NCBI GenBank assembly: GCA_022605425.2
Contig: JAKIMF020000013.1
Span: forward strand, 1-64,000
Direction: 5' to 3'
Length of the DNA stretch: 64,000 nucleotides
From: Hamiltosporidium tvaerminnensis
Lineage: Eukaryota > Microsporidia > Dubosqiidae
Shown: positions 1 through 12,279 of the stretch, one piece after another
How positions within the stretch are numbered: the stretch's first letter is position 1
Layout of the letters: every line of letters begins with the position of its first letter
Translations under genes and position numbers: made by a program
Notes under the pieces: generated by a model
The model's database searches: none
Seen by the model: the letters and a program-made list of their open reading frames with translations, nothing else
Told to the model about the DNA's origin: nothing

Positions 1-499
1 AACACCCTATTGTTTTAGCAAATAGCATCCTGTTATTAAAAAGTCAATATTATGATTTTTTAGACCCTGTTATAATTTATTTTAGTTAACAAGAGTTCAG
101 TTTGTATATTCATATTATGTTCTATAACACCCTGTTAAATAGCCTATAAATGTCTTAGTCGGTAACACTGTGTTTAATTTTCCATACAAGTCTTAATTAC
201 ACAAAACCTATTAAATATCTATAAAAGTACCAAATTATAACACCTTTTTACAATTATAAAAATATAATTCAATTAAAACCCTATAGAAAATAGAATAGTT
301 CATGAACTAACTCCTTTAATTTATCAATATAATTTTTTATGATATTAACACCCCATAATTTTTTTTTCCATGATTAAATCCCTAAATTTAAAATCTATTC
401 TTATACTTTCTTTTGTGTCTATATCCTTTCATATCTATTTTTATAACATATCTACTGTTAACACCCCTTTATATATCTAATTAGATTATTATTGTTCAT
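1..499. repeat. Degenerate TAACACCCT-like motif field
   Basis: Motifs close to TAACACCCT recur on this strand in otherwise AT-only DNA, for example near 1, 126, 239, 347 and 459, with looser forms (AGACCCTGTT, AAAACCCTAT) near 61 and 277. Spacing is irregular, about 20-90 nt. The same motif resumes at about 793-1060, beyond the GC-rich island. All occurrences have the C-rich strand on top, as expected if this were the left, C-rich end of a chromosome, but no perfect short tandem array is visible. It reads as a decayed telomeric or subtelomeric field. No gene is seen here. Confidence 0.45.
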
Positions 500-780
500 T
501 CATTCATCCTTGGCACTACAGCCCTGCGCGAGCCTTGGCCTCCCATAGTAAACCGCCCACTGGTCTTTTTCCAGTGGGTTTGTTTTCTTATCTAGTTTTG
601 TAATAAGGTTGTTATAAGGGTGGGTTTTTTGGCCCTACGCCCAACCCTAACATGAAGGATCAGTCCCTTTTAGTCGCCTCTTGCGAAAGCAGAGAATACT
701 CCAGGCCAATTCTGCTCCAGACATGGTGGGGAAAGAATATTATTGTTTCTACCTGTCACGGAATGCTTATTACTTAAGAG
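500..780 (-). mobile_element. GC-rich island, candidate 3' fragment of a non-LTR retrotransposon
   Basis: About 270 bp of balanced base composition lies abruptly inside AT-rich DNA. It contains a perfect 8-bp hairpin, CCCACTGG with CCAGTGGG around a T-rich loop (about 552-578), and a second C/G-rich imperfect inverted segment near 617-650. Read on the minus strand it ends in GGCTGTAGTGCCAAGGATGA followed by short GAAT repeats (down to about 497). An end like that, a GC-rich block running into a short simple repeat, resembles the 3' ends of many arthropod non-LTR elements, and the motif CAAGAGGCGACTAAAAGGGA (about 674-693, minus strand) also reminds me of arthropod repeats. No reverse transcriptase frame is present. 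The class is inferred from resemblance only. Confidence 0.35.
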
Positions 781-1100
781 CACTAAATATTTCAACCCCA
801 TAATCTTTACAACCTTATTAAATCTTTCTAATTATATTCAGATAATTAACACCCTATAGATATATCAAAAACAATATCACTCTTCATCAACTAGTAATGT
901 TGATAACAGTCTTATAATTACTACTCTTATCATTAATACCCTTTTTCAATCACTATCAACTTAATACATTTTTTTAATAAGACTTGTTTATTACTATTCT
1001 TATAATTCTGCGTTAATTATTAACACCCTTGTAATTACTACCCATTAATAAACACCTTTTAACTATTTTTTCTTCTTACTTTCTTATTATTTTAAATTCA
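781..1100. repeat. Continuation of TAACACCCT-like motifs
   Basis: After the GC-rich island the same motif family resumes: CAACCCCATA near 793, TAACACCCTATAG near 846, TAATACCCTTTT near 936, TAACACCCTTG near 1020 and AACACCTTTT near 1050. The strand is the same as in the first block, which suggests the island was inserted into a pre-existing motif field. No coding sequence is seen. Confidence 0.4.
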
Positions 1101-4100
1101 ATGATAAACATAAACCTTTATGTGTCAACAAATACAAAAACAATATCAATTAACAAAATATACAATTTTTTTATAGAAATACCAAATTATCGAATTTTAC
1201 TCAATTGATTTTATTCTTCGTCAATGAAAATAGAAATAAAACTAGATTATTTTCTAAATTATATCCTAAAATCCTTAATTTCTTGTTTGATAAAAAAAAT
1301 AACTGTTGTATTTAATTTGCCTTGTAACATTTATTCTGATTTTTTTAATTAATGCAAAACAAATCTGTAAAATATTAGAAGAATTGTTTTTAGATTTGGT
1401 TTCTATGTATTTTTGCTTTTCTAATAATGCTTTTTACACAAAACAATTTTTTCTTAATTTTTTTTGTATAAATCTATTTTTTCGATATATTTTTTATTCC
1501 ATTATTCTTAGGACGAGTCTTTTTTAGTTTATTATCTTTAAAAAAAAAGAATTATTGATTGTGAATAAATTAAAGGACTGTTCCTTAGAATTAATAGGTT
1601 TTATTACGCAATTTTATTTTTCTATATTTATATGGTTAAAATTATTTACAAAAGGAAAATGTGTCTTAAAATTATATTATCATTCGTTAAACAAAAGAGT
1701 TTAAGAATTACAGAAGTTAAAAAATTAAATATAGTTTCCTATCGTGCAATATAAAAATTCTTCTAATTTAGCTTTTTTACGCTTGTTTTATATATCTAAA
1801 GAAATTTATATGGTAATTGGATTTATATCGGACACGTTTTATATATTAAGTAAATTTCTTTTTGTAACAATAATAAAATATCTTTTAAAGGAGGGAATAG
1901 AATATGTTATCTATCTATTTTTATAATAATGTACTGCTGAATAATTCATTTAAAAATATGGCAATACATACTTCCGCTATTCAAATTTTCAAGCATGAGA
2001 GATCAAATTGAAATAGGTCTTTTAAGTTACTGGTTACAAAAATATTTATAAATGAAAAAAATATGGCTACTAAATGATTTCAAAGAAAAAAAATATTTTC
2101 GAAATTTGTTTTAAAAATTTAAAATAAGGGTAAAAATTCAGTAATAGTTAAGTAAATATAAAAATAAATTAAAATCATCAAAGAACATACAGAAAATCTT
2201 TTTTAGTTTCCATTATCACTGATTTTTTTACTAAATAAATTAGGAATTATTTATCTAATGGATAGAATTTAACATATTTACAGTTTTCAAAGAAACTACT
2301 TTTATACAAATTATGTTCATAATTTATTTAAAAATATAACTTTGTATGTTTTTACTCCTTTTCTCATGGTTATTCAATTGCAGTGAATTGATATGTTTGC
2401 AAAACTATTTGCCTGATTGTATCTATTTTCTTTTAAATTATACAAAAAAAAGTAATTTTTAGCAAATTCTTAAAATTTTTATTTTCAAGAAATATTTTTT
2501 ATCAATAATAAAGCTTGTTATAATTTTGAACAACTTATTAATTCTCTTCAAGTTCGAAAAAAGATTAATATAGTAGAAGAGGTTATATAAGATTTTAGAA
2601 TTGTGTACGAACTTTTTTTATATTTAATGTTTTAATCTATTTTTTTAATATTCCTAAAAATCTCGAATTGTATTGTATTTCTGGTATTTTTCTACTTAAA
2701 ATATTCATGTTAATACTGAACTTAAATCTATTATGATATTTTGCTAGAACAATCTTAAAAAAGTAGTTTAGATATTATTAAAATAAAAAATTTTAATGTT
2801 AGATAAGTGAGGAATAATATAGAAAACCATATTTTAAATCAATAATACAACGATCTCTTATTTATTTGTATCGTTTGTATTTAGAATGCAATTCTCTTTG
2901 AAATTATTCAAATTAAAATTTAAATTTTTTTTATTTATATTCTATAGTCCCTTTCAAGTAATTTATCAATAATAGTTAAGATAAATTTTTGAATTTGTAA
3001 TAATTTATCCTAAATTTTAAATATATTTATATGATTTTTTTCGGGTAAGCCGACTCTTGTGTATTCTAAAATAATTTATTTATGTACTCTTGGTATTCTT
3101 AGCTCTAGAATATCATAGCTAAATTTCTCTGTATCTATTTTAATGAAGTGCTGTAATAATTTTAAAAAGCAGTTTGTAAATTTCTCTTTATTTGTTTCAA
3201 ACGTTCTATTATGTAATAATACCAAAAAATAGCAAATTAATTTGATATTCTACAAAAATATGTCGTGAGGTATGTAGAAGTACACTTTTATTTGTTTTCT
3301 TCTTTTCCAATCATCCAAAAATCTATAAAAATAGAAGATTTAACACTATTCTAAAACTTTTACTAAATAATTAGAGTTTGTTCAAATTCGAAATTTATTT
3401 TTATAAAAACCTATTTATCATATAAAGATTTAGATATTTGAAAGACTCAATAATACTCATTAATTTATCTAGATATATTCACGAAATATTAGATTATATT
3501 ATGACCAAAGACTTATTCCTGTTTATAATAATCTTATAAATTAGCATTAATTTAAAAATTTTAATTTGTTTGATTAGATGGATACCAGAAAATTTATTTT
3601 AAAACAATTTTTATTTAAATTGAATTATATAAATTCTATACTGGTCTTAAAAAACGTCAAGTTACATTAAATTCTATATATATTTTGCTCAATTGGGCGT
3701 TTATTTCTTAGGTTTTCAAGAACGAAGAGGTTCACTTGATAGTAGTTAAATTTTTTATCATTGGATGCATAAATATGCTTTTGAAAATTTTTCTTTTGTA
3801 ATTAAATATGTTGAGATTATAACTATATATTTATAAATATCATATGGATAATTTAAAACGCTCAAAAAATAGTATGAAATAAAGCTGATTCTATCAACGT
3901 CATTTTTAATTAATATTTCATATCAAATATGAGATTTATGTTTGGAAACGTATAAATTTGAAATATTTCTCAAATAGATAGATTTTTACCTTTAGATTAA
4001 TAATATATACAGAAAATCTTTATATAAAAACTGGAACAGAAAAAAGAAATTTAATTTGATTTAGTCCCCACCCTACTGCTTTTGAATGTAATTTTTAGAA

Positions 4101-7100
4101 TTTCTTCTATGACGATATGGCACACGTTTTCTTAAGTTTTCTTTTGACTTTCAGCAAAGTTTTTTAAAATTTTTTCAATGAATGCGATATTATGTTTTAA
4201 ATAAATTTAACAGAAACACCTGTAGTTTTTTATAGTTATGTCAAAATAAAATAATTATAGGTCGAATGTACAATATATATAATTATAAAATATTCTATGT
4301 TAAAATTTGATTACGAACAGCTTGTAAATTATATTTAGAGTATAAGTAAGCTATAAAGTTTTTTCTTTTAACTTAACAATTTTTTTATAAACTATATTTT
4401 AAATTTCTCTTTAAATAATCTAAGAAACTACTTAGTTATATAGTTACATAATACTGGATAAATAATATTTTAGTTGTATAATGACCTTTATACATAAGAA
4501 TAATGCAATCGGTAAAAAGATATTACAGAAACAAAGAAAATATGCAAATCTTTATAAAAAAAGCTAAAATCGAACCTTTATTATTATGGTTATAAAGAAT
4601 GTATGAAGGTTTTATAAGCGCCAATATAAATAACATAAGCATATATAGCCTAAAAAATGATTTAATGCAATTTTATAACCATAAAATTATTTCTTGCTTG
4701 ACAATCTATCGTGTTTAGCACTAATACTTTTACTTATATTTATTAAACTGAATAAATCAAATCAATTTTAATTCATATATTTTTCATTCTCCAGATATAA
4801 CTAATGTTTCTACGCCAATGCAATAAAGTATGATTCTGCAGATAAAATCAAATATCCATGAATTTCTCACGAAAAGTAGAGTTTACTTTGTTTTAATATG
4901 TAAATTATCGCTTTAGGATATACTATATTACTGATACTCGGCAATTTTATATTTCTAAAAGTTTTTTTATTGTAAGTATATGTCTTTGGCTTGTATGTAT
5001 TATTATTTTCCCAAAAAAACAAGCTCTCTGTATTCCTTACTATAGGTTAAGGCTAATTTTGCAACTATATCGCTAATATTATAATCCTTTAATATGCATT
5101 CATTTACCCTGGGATGTTTTTATGCGTATTGATTATTCCGACGACACATTGTTTAATTTTTTAAATTTAATCCGTTGTCTAATATTAATATAATTCTGAT
5201 GTTTGTGTATTCTAAATAGTTATTATAGTTTTAAAAAAAGCTTTTTATGGATAGGAATTGATATTTAATGTTCTTACCGGGCCGTATTTAGATTTTTGAT
5301 ACATGCCAATTCCCTTTTTTTTTAAATATAAAATTAAAGCCTCTTATAATATATTTATAACTCTAAAAGTTCTATATTGTCTTTTTATATTTAAAAAATA
5401 ATTTTCTATCTTTTTTGAGATCGAGTAAGTCTTTAATTTATAACTCTATAATGGCTGTAACAAAGCTTTCGTTTATTCTGCATGATTTTTTTGCGTTTAA
5501 AACTTTAATTATAAATATAATCAAGTATGTAAAATCAAATTGATTCGAAATATCGTTACATTGTATTTTTATTTTACGCTTTGGCAGATATAGACAACTT
5601 GATGTTCTTTTCTTATCTCAGCACAAATATATTTTCGAATTGATAAATTTTATGTTTATATCTGGTATAAGATGAGAGAAAAATAGGGTTGGAATACTAT
5701 ATTTATGTTGAAGTCTAAAGTTTTGCAAATAAGTAATATTTTCTACAAATCCATTTTACTATTTATAATACATTTATAAAAAGTATCTATTCCGTACAAT
5801 ATTAAAAATTTATAAAAATTTGGATAAAATATGATCAGAGAATATATTTTTTTCTACATGCTGGTAGATTATATCTAGATTTTCTGTATAATAAAAATTC
5901 TTAAGTTGCTATTTTTTTATTAGTTATATAGCTTTGAAATGAGTGCGACAATTTTTGAGCTTAGTATATTAACTTCCCAAACTAGATTCCTCAATGAGCA
6001 AAATGCATATGTGTGATATTCTAACATAATAGAACTCGGTTGAAAAGAAGTTTCGCTATGCATTATTACATATTTTTTAAGTAGAAAACACGGAAAGAGC
6101 TTTCTACTTTTTAATATCCAACAAATATACTATTTTGTATCTTAGTTTATTTCTAAGGAAATGAAATATATATTTTAATAGGCTGAGCTGACTATTTTAT
6201 TTATAACTTCTTGAAATCATTACTACAAATGCCTCGTATATAACCGTGGTTTAAATCGTTTTAAATTTTTGATTGACAGATCGACCAGATGAAGCTTAAT
6301 GAAATATATTAATTCTACAAAAATGAAAATCATTTATTCGGAATTTGGAGTGTAAACTAAAACAATCTGTCTCAATTTACGCAATTATATCTATGAATAG
6401 CAATTTTCATACTTTTTTCACGGATTTTCTTTTTTCAATTTTAACTTTTTTTGTCACTATAAAGTCAATGGATGTTAAAAGATCTTATAAAAATTCTATT
6501 TTAAGAATCTAAAAGATTTGTAGATTCTTAAAAAAAATTACTCATTCTGTAAAAGAAAATTATCTAATTTTTTAAATAACTTTCTGGTTTTATATGAAGA
6601 TTGAGTAAGACATGGTGAATCATACTATTTCTGCTAAGTAGTTTTTTAAAATATTCATTTCAAATGTTAGCAAATTTAAGTTTCTTTTGCCTTTTAAAAT
6701 TTAGTTTATGTACGAATTACAAATAAATTTTTTTGAGAATGAATCAGACTACATTTGTACAACTGGAACTAAATAAAAGAATTATTAAAATCAGGAAAAT
6801 ATTAAAAAATTTTACATTCAAATTACTTTTCTGAGATTATAATTACTTTTTGAAATTCGCTTTGAATAAATTGAAGAGGAAACAAAAGAAGTAAATATAT
6901 TAACTAAAATGTGATTTTTTTTAGCTTTTATTGACCCAGGATTTTATAGCAAAACCCAAATTGTTGTTCACAAATAACATAGATAAGTCTTAAAAATATA
7001 TCTAGATAATTATAAGGAACAATTTTACATAAAAATTGTACTTGAAAGCTCCAATTCAAATTTGTGTTTCCGCAAACTAAATAATTTGTCGTTAACTTTT

Positions 7101-9059
7101 TTCTTATGTAGCATTCGAAATATTTGGGTAAAAACCTATCTTCCGAGGAAAATATAGATCGAAAATCTATGAATTTATTTCGTGAATACTTATTAAATAG
7201 AGAATGTTGAAAACAGATGGGGAAGTTTTGCATCAAACTTGGGATTTAGAAAATCTTGATCAAAAATATTGAGCTAAAAGAATACTACAAACATAAAACT
7301 TACAGACAGTGCAGATAATTCAAATAGACATTTGGACTAAATACTAAAAGCTCACCAGAAAATATCAGATTATAAAAAAATTCTGGTGTACCCTTTTGTA
7401 TCGGAAATATCTTTTGCTTCTTTACACATACAATTTCAAAATTTTACAGAACTAAGCTTTTTTACCGATTATATTATGTTCTAGGGTTTTTTAAGGTGGC
7501 TGAAAACACTTGGCTAAATTTCTCTTTGCACATTAAAACAATATTCAGATATAATTAAAAAGCTTAGGTAGATTGCGGTAATAAAGTTAATTTTAATTCA
7601 CTTACAATTTGATATGAAAAATTTATTTTTATATAAAAAAATTTGACTTTAAGTCTTTGTAAGAATTTAGTTTTAAGAAACACTAAATTTAGCATTTGTA
7701 TATTTAAAGTTAAAATACATCGATAAGGTTTTTAGCTGTCTTGTTGAATATTTTAGTTTACATTTCCAAAGCTTGAATTATCGTTCTATTGTCTTATTTA
7801 GGTGAATAAATTTAGATAAAATCTAAAATGATAAAAAAAATATCTTTTTATACATTTTTTTGTAATTAAGCCACAAGATACACCGTGAAACAAAATTATT
7901 GGACGATTCTTAATTACGGAATTTACACATAGGATTTGGATGGAAGGAATTTGAATGTAGCTTTTTGAATACATATACTTCAGTGGTTTCGGTTTAAAGA
8001 TTAAAATTAAGGTTTGAAAATTATTTGTACTGTCAACCTAAAAGTTATTTACAGTTTGTTTCAAACTCAGGTTCGAATATTATCTTAACTTAATCTGTTT
8101 CAATGAAGTTAAATTTATTTTTTACTATTTTTTCTAAAAGCGTTTATTCTTTTTTCATAGCATACGAAATAAAATTAAATCTAGTGAATTTAGAAAAAAA
8201 TATTGTAGCAAAACAAAGGTATTTCTTAATTGAACGCTTAGGGAATAATGTTTAATTTTTTTTACACCCGAAATGTGTTTTGTTTTAGAATCTACATGTG
8301 GTAAAAAAAACTATCTTTTTCCAACAAATTTTAAAATTTAGTTAAATTTCGTAAATAATATACAATATTTTACAACTTCCCTAATTTCTTTGTTATATTT
8401 ATATTAAAAATCTTCAAATAGCTAAAATAACTTAGCCCGACGATAATTAAACGTTCAAAAGAAACATAATAGTGATTTGATATCGGTAAAATGTAAATAT
8501 AAGATTTTGATTTTCAATCTCTTACATTCATCTATTTAATTGTGTAAATTTTATTTGTTTATCAATTAAATATTCTATCAAAGCAATTTCAATGTAAATT
8601 TTATTTTTAAAATTAAACGAATATCTGTTTAAGTTAAGTAGTTTTTGCTTTATTTTTTAATTAAAACCTTAAAAAAGTATATCTTACCATGCTTTCTATT
8701 TCTTAAATATAAACTTTTTTGTAAATTGTTCTTATTTCAGTTCATTTGAAGAGCTAAAACATTTTTTGTATTTATAAAAATCTTAAATAATTGCTATCAG
8801 ATTTAAATTAACAAATATTGTTTTAAGACCTCATTCAAGCAAAACACTGAGCAAATGGTAGAAAAAATGAATCATTTTCTAAAGTTACACGTAATCATTA
8901 CATATTAAAAGGATTCTTTGTATATGTTTAAATGCTTGCAATATATTTAATTTTTTAATAGATTTTTGTTTTAAGGAGTCAGAAAGAAATATCTTTTTTA
9001 TGAATTAACACTTTGAAAGATATGAACAGTTAAATATTTTTTATCAAAAAAATATCACA
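1101..9059. other. Long gene-free AT-rich region
   Basis: Nearly 8 kb of A/T-dominated sequence with stops in all frames. The few open stretches (1306-1527, 1744-1926, and 6928-7236 on the minus strand) have the Phe/Ile/Leu/Asn/Lys composition of AT-rich noise and match no family I recognise. No tRNA, clear tandem array or GC-rich island was seen. It may be subtelomeric spacer. Confidence 0.6.
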
Positions 9060-9790
9060 TACCGATAAAAATTTGTGGTTAGTGTTTATTTATTTCATGA
9101 CATTAATGTAGTTCTAAGCTTAACATAAATATCTGCACCCTCCCTCCAACACTCCATTGTTATCGCTTAACATACCTCATACCAAAACCTTTTATTTAAA
9201 AGATGAGCAGAATACAATTAATGGGTGAGACAGTTGACCGGTGTTCATTAACGTCCGTTGCAGAGACGTGATCACAGCTCCCCCTAAGCTCCCCTAAGAC
9301 TATGCAGCATCCCCAGTTATTCTACACTTTCCGAACTCAATACATTTCTACCCAAGACATATATTTCGCTTGACTTACGTTGGGTCACCCTAGACAGTGC
9401 AATGCCATTCCAACGGGTATCACCTATTACTTACCTTTCCCGGGTTTAAATGGTTTATTCTTTGCCAGGCGATAAGTTTTTTAAGCGGAATGAACAAGGC
9501 TAGATTTTCATGCTTCTACTGACAATTATCTATAAATTCGTCTCTGATTTAATTCCATAAAACACTACAGAGTAAATTTGCAAAAATAATGTGCAATTTC
9601 GGCAATTTTCTTCATATAGAGTCTCACGGAATAACCGAAAATGTAGTCTGATTTTATTCTTATCAAAAAATCCAAACAATGATCTTTGCCTCAATTCCAC
9701 AAACTCATCGCCAAGCAGAAAGTCTTCTATATGGTTATCCTCTTTTCATCAATATTTTTATTTAAAATTATTATTTTGCTCGCTTTACTC
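9060..9790 (-). repeat. Dispersed repeat R1, copy A
   Basis: A roughly 700-bp island much richer in GC than its flanks. It shares ordered blocks with 20660-21400 and the other R1 copies: an end block (GTAGTTCTAAGCTTAACATA near 9110), a core with GACCGGTGTTC near 9237 and CTACACTTTCCGAACT near 9322, and a head block near 9640-9760 (AACAATGATCTTTGCCTC). On the minus strand the head is open for about 60 codons, reading GDEFVELRQRSLFGFF then continuing to a stop. The same frame is recognisable in copy B with one stop, so the head was probably once coding. The gene at 9877 starts only about 90 nt beyond this copy. Confidence 0.65.
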
Positions 9791-9876
9791 TTCAAACATA
9801 TTTTTTACACAATTTTTTTCAATTTTAATTTCGTAATTTATTTTCACAAATTATTTTTTTTTTCATCCATTTAAAA

Positions 9877-10182
9877 ATGGAATTAGAAGAAAACAAAACA
9901 GAGCTCTTTAAAGAATTTATAAAAGTAGCATCTTCTTCAGAAATTTTAAGATATGCAAGAAAATTAAATAACGAAGAATTAAAATCATTTATTCAAATCC
10001 TAGAAGAACGCAACAATGAACTTAAAAATAAGCATTCTAGTCTTCTAGAAAATTTGGAAGTTTCAAAAAATGTAGTTTCGCAATATTTAAAAGTTCTTTG
10101 GAGAAGAGTACCAACAGAAATTCATAAATATTTGGCAGATAAATTTTATTCTATTCATAATGAAATTAATGACAATGCTTAA
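9877..10182 (+). CDS. Small helical/coiled-coil protein, unknown function
   Basis: 101 residues from a clear ATG, with normal coding composition for this genome (Glu, Lys, Leu and Asn rich). It is predicted to be almost entirely helical. Residues about 30-75 have the spacing of a coiled coil, including NNEELKSFIQILEERNNELK. The C-terminal segment, KVLWRRVPTEIHKYL, is the most distinctive part, with tryptophan and an Arg pair. There is no signal peptide, membrane segment or metal-binding cluster. I do not recognise the family. It could be a small subunit of a larger complex, but nothing in the sequence shows which. It sits alone, just beyond R1 copy A and about 900 nt before the tail-to-tail p24 gene. 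It is probably a real gene because composition and codon periodicity differ sharply from the flanking noise. Confidence 0.7.
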   Translation: MELEENKTELFKEFIKVASSSEILRYARKLNNEELKSFIQILEERNNELKNKHSSLLENLEVSKNVVSQYLKVLWRRVPTEIHKYLADKFYSIHNEINDNA

Positions 10183-11067
10183 AGATTTGTTTTTTTTTCC
10201 TTTGCTATTTCTAGAAAAATATTTGAAATATGCCAAGATAAAATGGCTTATAAAAAATTAATAGGATTTCTTTTATCAAACCTCAGTTAAATTTTAAATT
10301 GTAACTCCTTTCACTTTTATTCAGTTTTTGTTTAAATAATAAACTAACTTTTTACGCTACTGCATATATTATTGAATTATAATTTTGAATTCATGATAAA
10401 AACTTTAAATTCCAAATATTTATAAATTATATTCTTGTTTAAATTTTTTTATTTATTATATGAGAAATTAAACCGATTATTTAATTTTTAATACTTATTT
10501 ATTCAGATGTATCTTATATTTTGCTTATTTTCTTCTTTTTTTTATATTCGACTTTCAAATATATTAAATTTTTTATATTGTTATCCTGAGTAACTTTACA
10601 GTCCTCTTAACTAATACAAATGGGTTAGATATTTTACTTTGAGTTTTCAGCATATTCTTCCTATTTTGTCATTTTATGGGAAAAGATAGTTTTTATTCAG
10701 CCATTCTGATCGTTTTATCACACGACATAATGTTTCACCTAATATGTAAATAAATTCAGTTTCGACACCAATATTTTTATATAAATATAAAATTCTATTC
10801 TTATGGAGTAAAGAGCTTTATTTGTACTCAAAATTTAATATTTAGTTACAATACCATCCTTAGATAATAAAATATAATTTGTTAAACACTACATTTATAA
10901 ATAAGACCTAACTAATTATTCAAGAAGTTAAAATTAAATAATAAAACATTTCAGTATTGATTCAAGGACTGTAGACTTTCTTTTTAATTTTTTTTTTTCA
11001 AAAGAAGAATTTAAATTTATTTAATTTCAAACAAAATATTTAAAAAATTATAAAACATTTCTTTATT
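10183..11067. other. Gene-free spacer
   Basis: AT-rich spacer between two genes converging tail to tail. It has many poly-T and poly-A runs. No open frame with coding character, RNA gene or repeat is seen. Confidence 0.55.
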
Positions 11068-11643
11068 TTAAGGTCTTACTCCTTTCTTAAGAACAAAAAA
11101 TGATTTTACTACTCTAAGTTTTATATAAGCCACTAAAATATATAAAAGAGCAATAACGAATAGAAAATAAGCTTTAAATTTTGCTTTTTTAAGATTTCTT
11201 AAATTTTCTTCTTTAATTTCTTTTATTCTCATATTTTGATTATAAATATTTCTTAAATCACTTTTAAGTTTTTCTAAAATACTTTTAATATAAGCTGTAT
11301 CTTCATCTACCTCAAATTCTTTATCTACATATGAACCCAACACCATATATATTGGTTCATCATCAGGATTAAATATATCAATAGCATATGGACCAGCACC
11401 TGAATATTTAAGGATAGCACTTCCACGCGTGGCTGTCTTAAAATCTTTATCAGCTAATACCACATTTGGTCTTCTGACACGATAATTTAGAGTTCCTTTT
11501 GAAATAAGACTCATATCAATTGTTAGTTGTAAATCATCGCTTTTTACTTGTTCGTAAAATGTTTCTGTGGTTTTTGGATCAATAATAATGTAATTTCTCC
11601 AACAAAAACAATATTCAATCAAAAATAAGAAAAAGAGTTTCAT
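11068..11643 (-). CDS. p24/emp24 family ER-Golgi cargo receptor
   Basis: p24 proteins cycle between ER and Golgi and help load cargo into COPII vesicles. The 191-residue protein has the whole family layout: an N-terminal hydrophobic signal (residues about 1-15), a lumenal GOLD-type beta domain (about 20-110), a helical coiled-coil stalk (about 115-155), one membrane segment (about 158-176) and a short basic cytosolic tail. The tail carries a diphenylalanine (residues 182-183), the usual COPII-binding signal. The two cysteines that normally form the GOLD disulfide look substituted: TFYE (residues 28-31) stands where CFYE is usual, and DIFN (89-92) where a CF pair is usual. A CCC triplet lies 14 nt before the ATG. 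The length matches the family (about 190-220). The subfamily cannot be fixed from this sequence. Confidence 0.8.
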   Translation of the reverse strand: MKLFFLFLIEYCFCWRNYIIIDPKTTETFYEQVKSDDLQLTIDMSLISKGTLNYRVRRPNVVLADKDFKTATRGSAILKYSGAGPYAIDIFNPDDEPIYMVLGSYVDKEFEVDEDTAYIKSILEKLKSDLRNIYNQNMRIKEIKEENLRNLKKAKFKAYFLFVIALLYILVAYIKLRVVKSFFVLKKGVRP

Positions 11644-12203
11644 TTTTTATTTATGAAGGGTTGTTTTTGTTGGAGAAATTACATAAGTTTGAAGAATTAA
11701 AATAAAAAAGTGGGGGTTTTAGAAAAGTATTTGTAATATAAATATTTCTTAAGAAACTGAATATATGAAAAACATAAATCGAGGTAAACTTGTATTAAAT
11801 ACGAATGATATTTTATCATTTTTGAAAAATACTTGAAAAATATCAATTAGTTAATACAAAAGAAATTTAATTATCCTAATAAGAAAAGTAAAGCATATAA
11901 AATCTATATTGAAACATTTGATTTTAGTAAAAATATTTCGAATGCTTAGGGTAGCATAATTCATTATTCTGATTACCTTGGACATGAATCTTTAAAAATA
12001 TTTTATTTCAACTGGTAAATTATTCTTTCCCTTGTTTTATCATAAAAAAATTTTTATTTAATTTCCTGTTTTAAAGAATGATTTAAAAATTAATCAAGAT
12101 TGGTTAAACCTCAAGTGAAATAGAGATAAAATTACTTTTTGCTTTACAATTTATTTTTCTCTGTATAATTTGTAATATGGAAAGATGATAGCAAAATATT
12201 AAA
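11644..12203. other. Intergenic spacer before the tRNA
   Basis: AT-rich sequence between the start of the p24 gene and the tRNA. Apart from the CCC motif at 11658-11660, no gene, repeat or RNA structure is seen. Confidence 0.5.
11658..11660 (-). promoter_or_regulatory. CCC start-proximal motif of the p24 gene
   Basis: CCC on the minus strand, 14 nt upstream of the ATG, in an otherwise AT-only leader. CCC or GGG runs close to the start codon are a known transcription-related signal in microsporidia. Confidence 0.45.
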
Positions 12204-12275
12204 GTCCATGTAGCTCAGGGGTAGAGCGGTGCTCTCCTAAAGCACAGGCCGAGGGTTCAATCCCCTTCATGGATA
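12204..12275 (+). tRNA. tRNA-Arg (anticodon CCU)
   Basis: A complete 72-nt cloverleaf. The acceptor stem GTCCATG pairs with CATGGAT, with one G-U at the outermost pair. The D arm is GCTC-AGGGGTA-GAGC. The anticodon stem GTGCT/AGCAC encloses loop CTCCTAA, giving anticodon CCT, which reads AGG (Arg). The variable loop has 5 nt and the T arm is GAGGG-TTCAATC-CCCTT. The discriminator base is A at 12275. There is no intron. Both internal Pol III boxes are present (A box TAGCTCAGGGG, B box GGTTCAATCCC), and a T4 run follows immediately. Confidence 0.95.
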
Positions 12276-12279
12276 TTTT
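12276..12279 (+). terminator. Pol III T-run terminator of tRNA-Arg
   Basis: TTTT begins directly after the discriminator base of the tRNA, the standard RNA polymerase III stop signal. Confidence 0.7.

Noticed and set aside
1306-1926. Two small plus-strand open frames (1306-1527, 1744-1926)
   Set aside because: Their composition is almost only Phe, Ile, Leu, Tyr, Asn and Lys, as expected from random AT-rich DNA. They have no ATG with a signal, no homology and lie in a region full of stops.
6928-7236. 102-codon minus-strand frame
   Set aside because: It is longer than most noise frames here but has low-information composition, no recognisable motif and no start-proximal signal.
9230-9540. R1 core as a fragment of rRNA
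   Set aside because: Raised GC content and several copies suggested rRNA, but no universally conserved SSU or LSU motif could be matched on either strand, and the copies diverge too freely.
9640-9760. R1 head and core as a Merlin/ISXO2-type DDE transposase
   Set aside because: The core has a faint FxKC(K/R) pattern reminiscent of that family, but no DDE triad or zinc ribbon is visible and frames are broken. Not enough to name a class.
9591-9874. Plus-strand open frames over R1 copy A
   Set aside because: They run antisense to the collinear frame of the R1 head and are not conserved in copy B.
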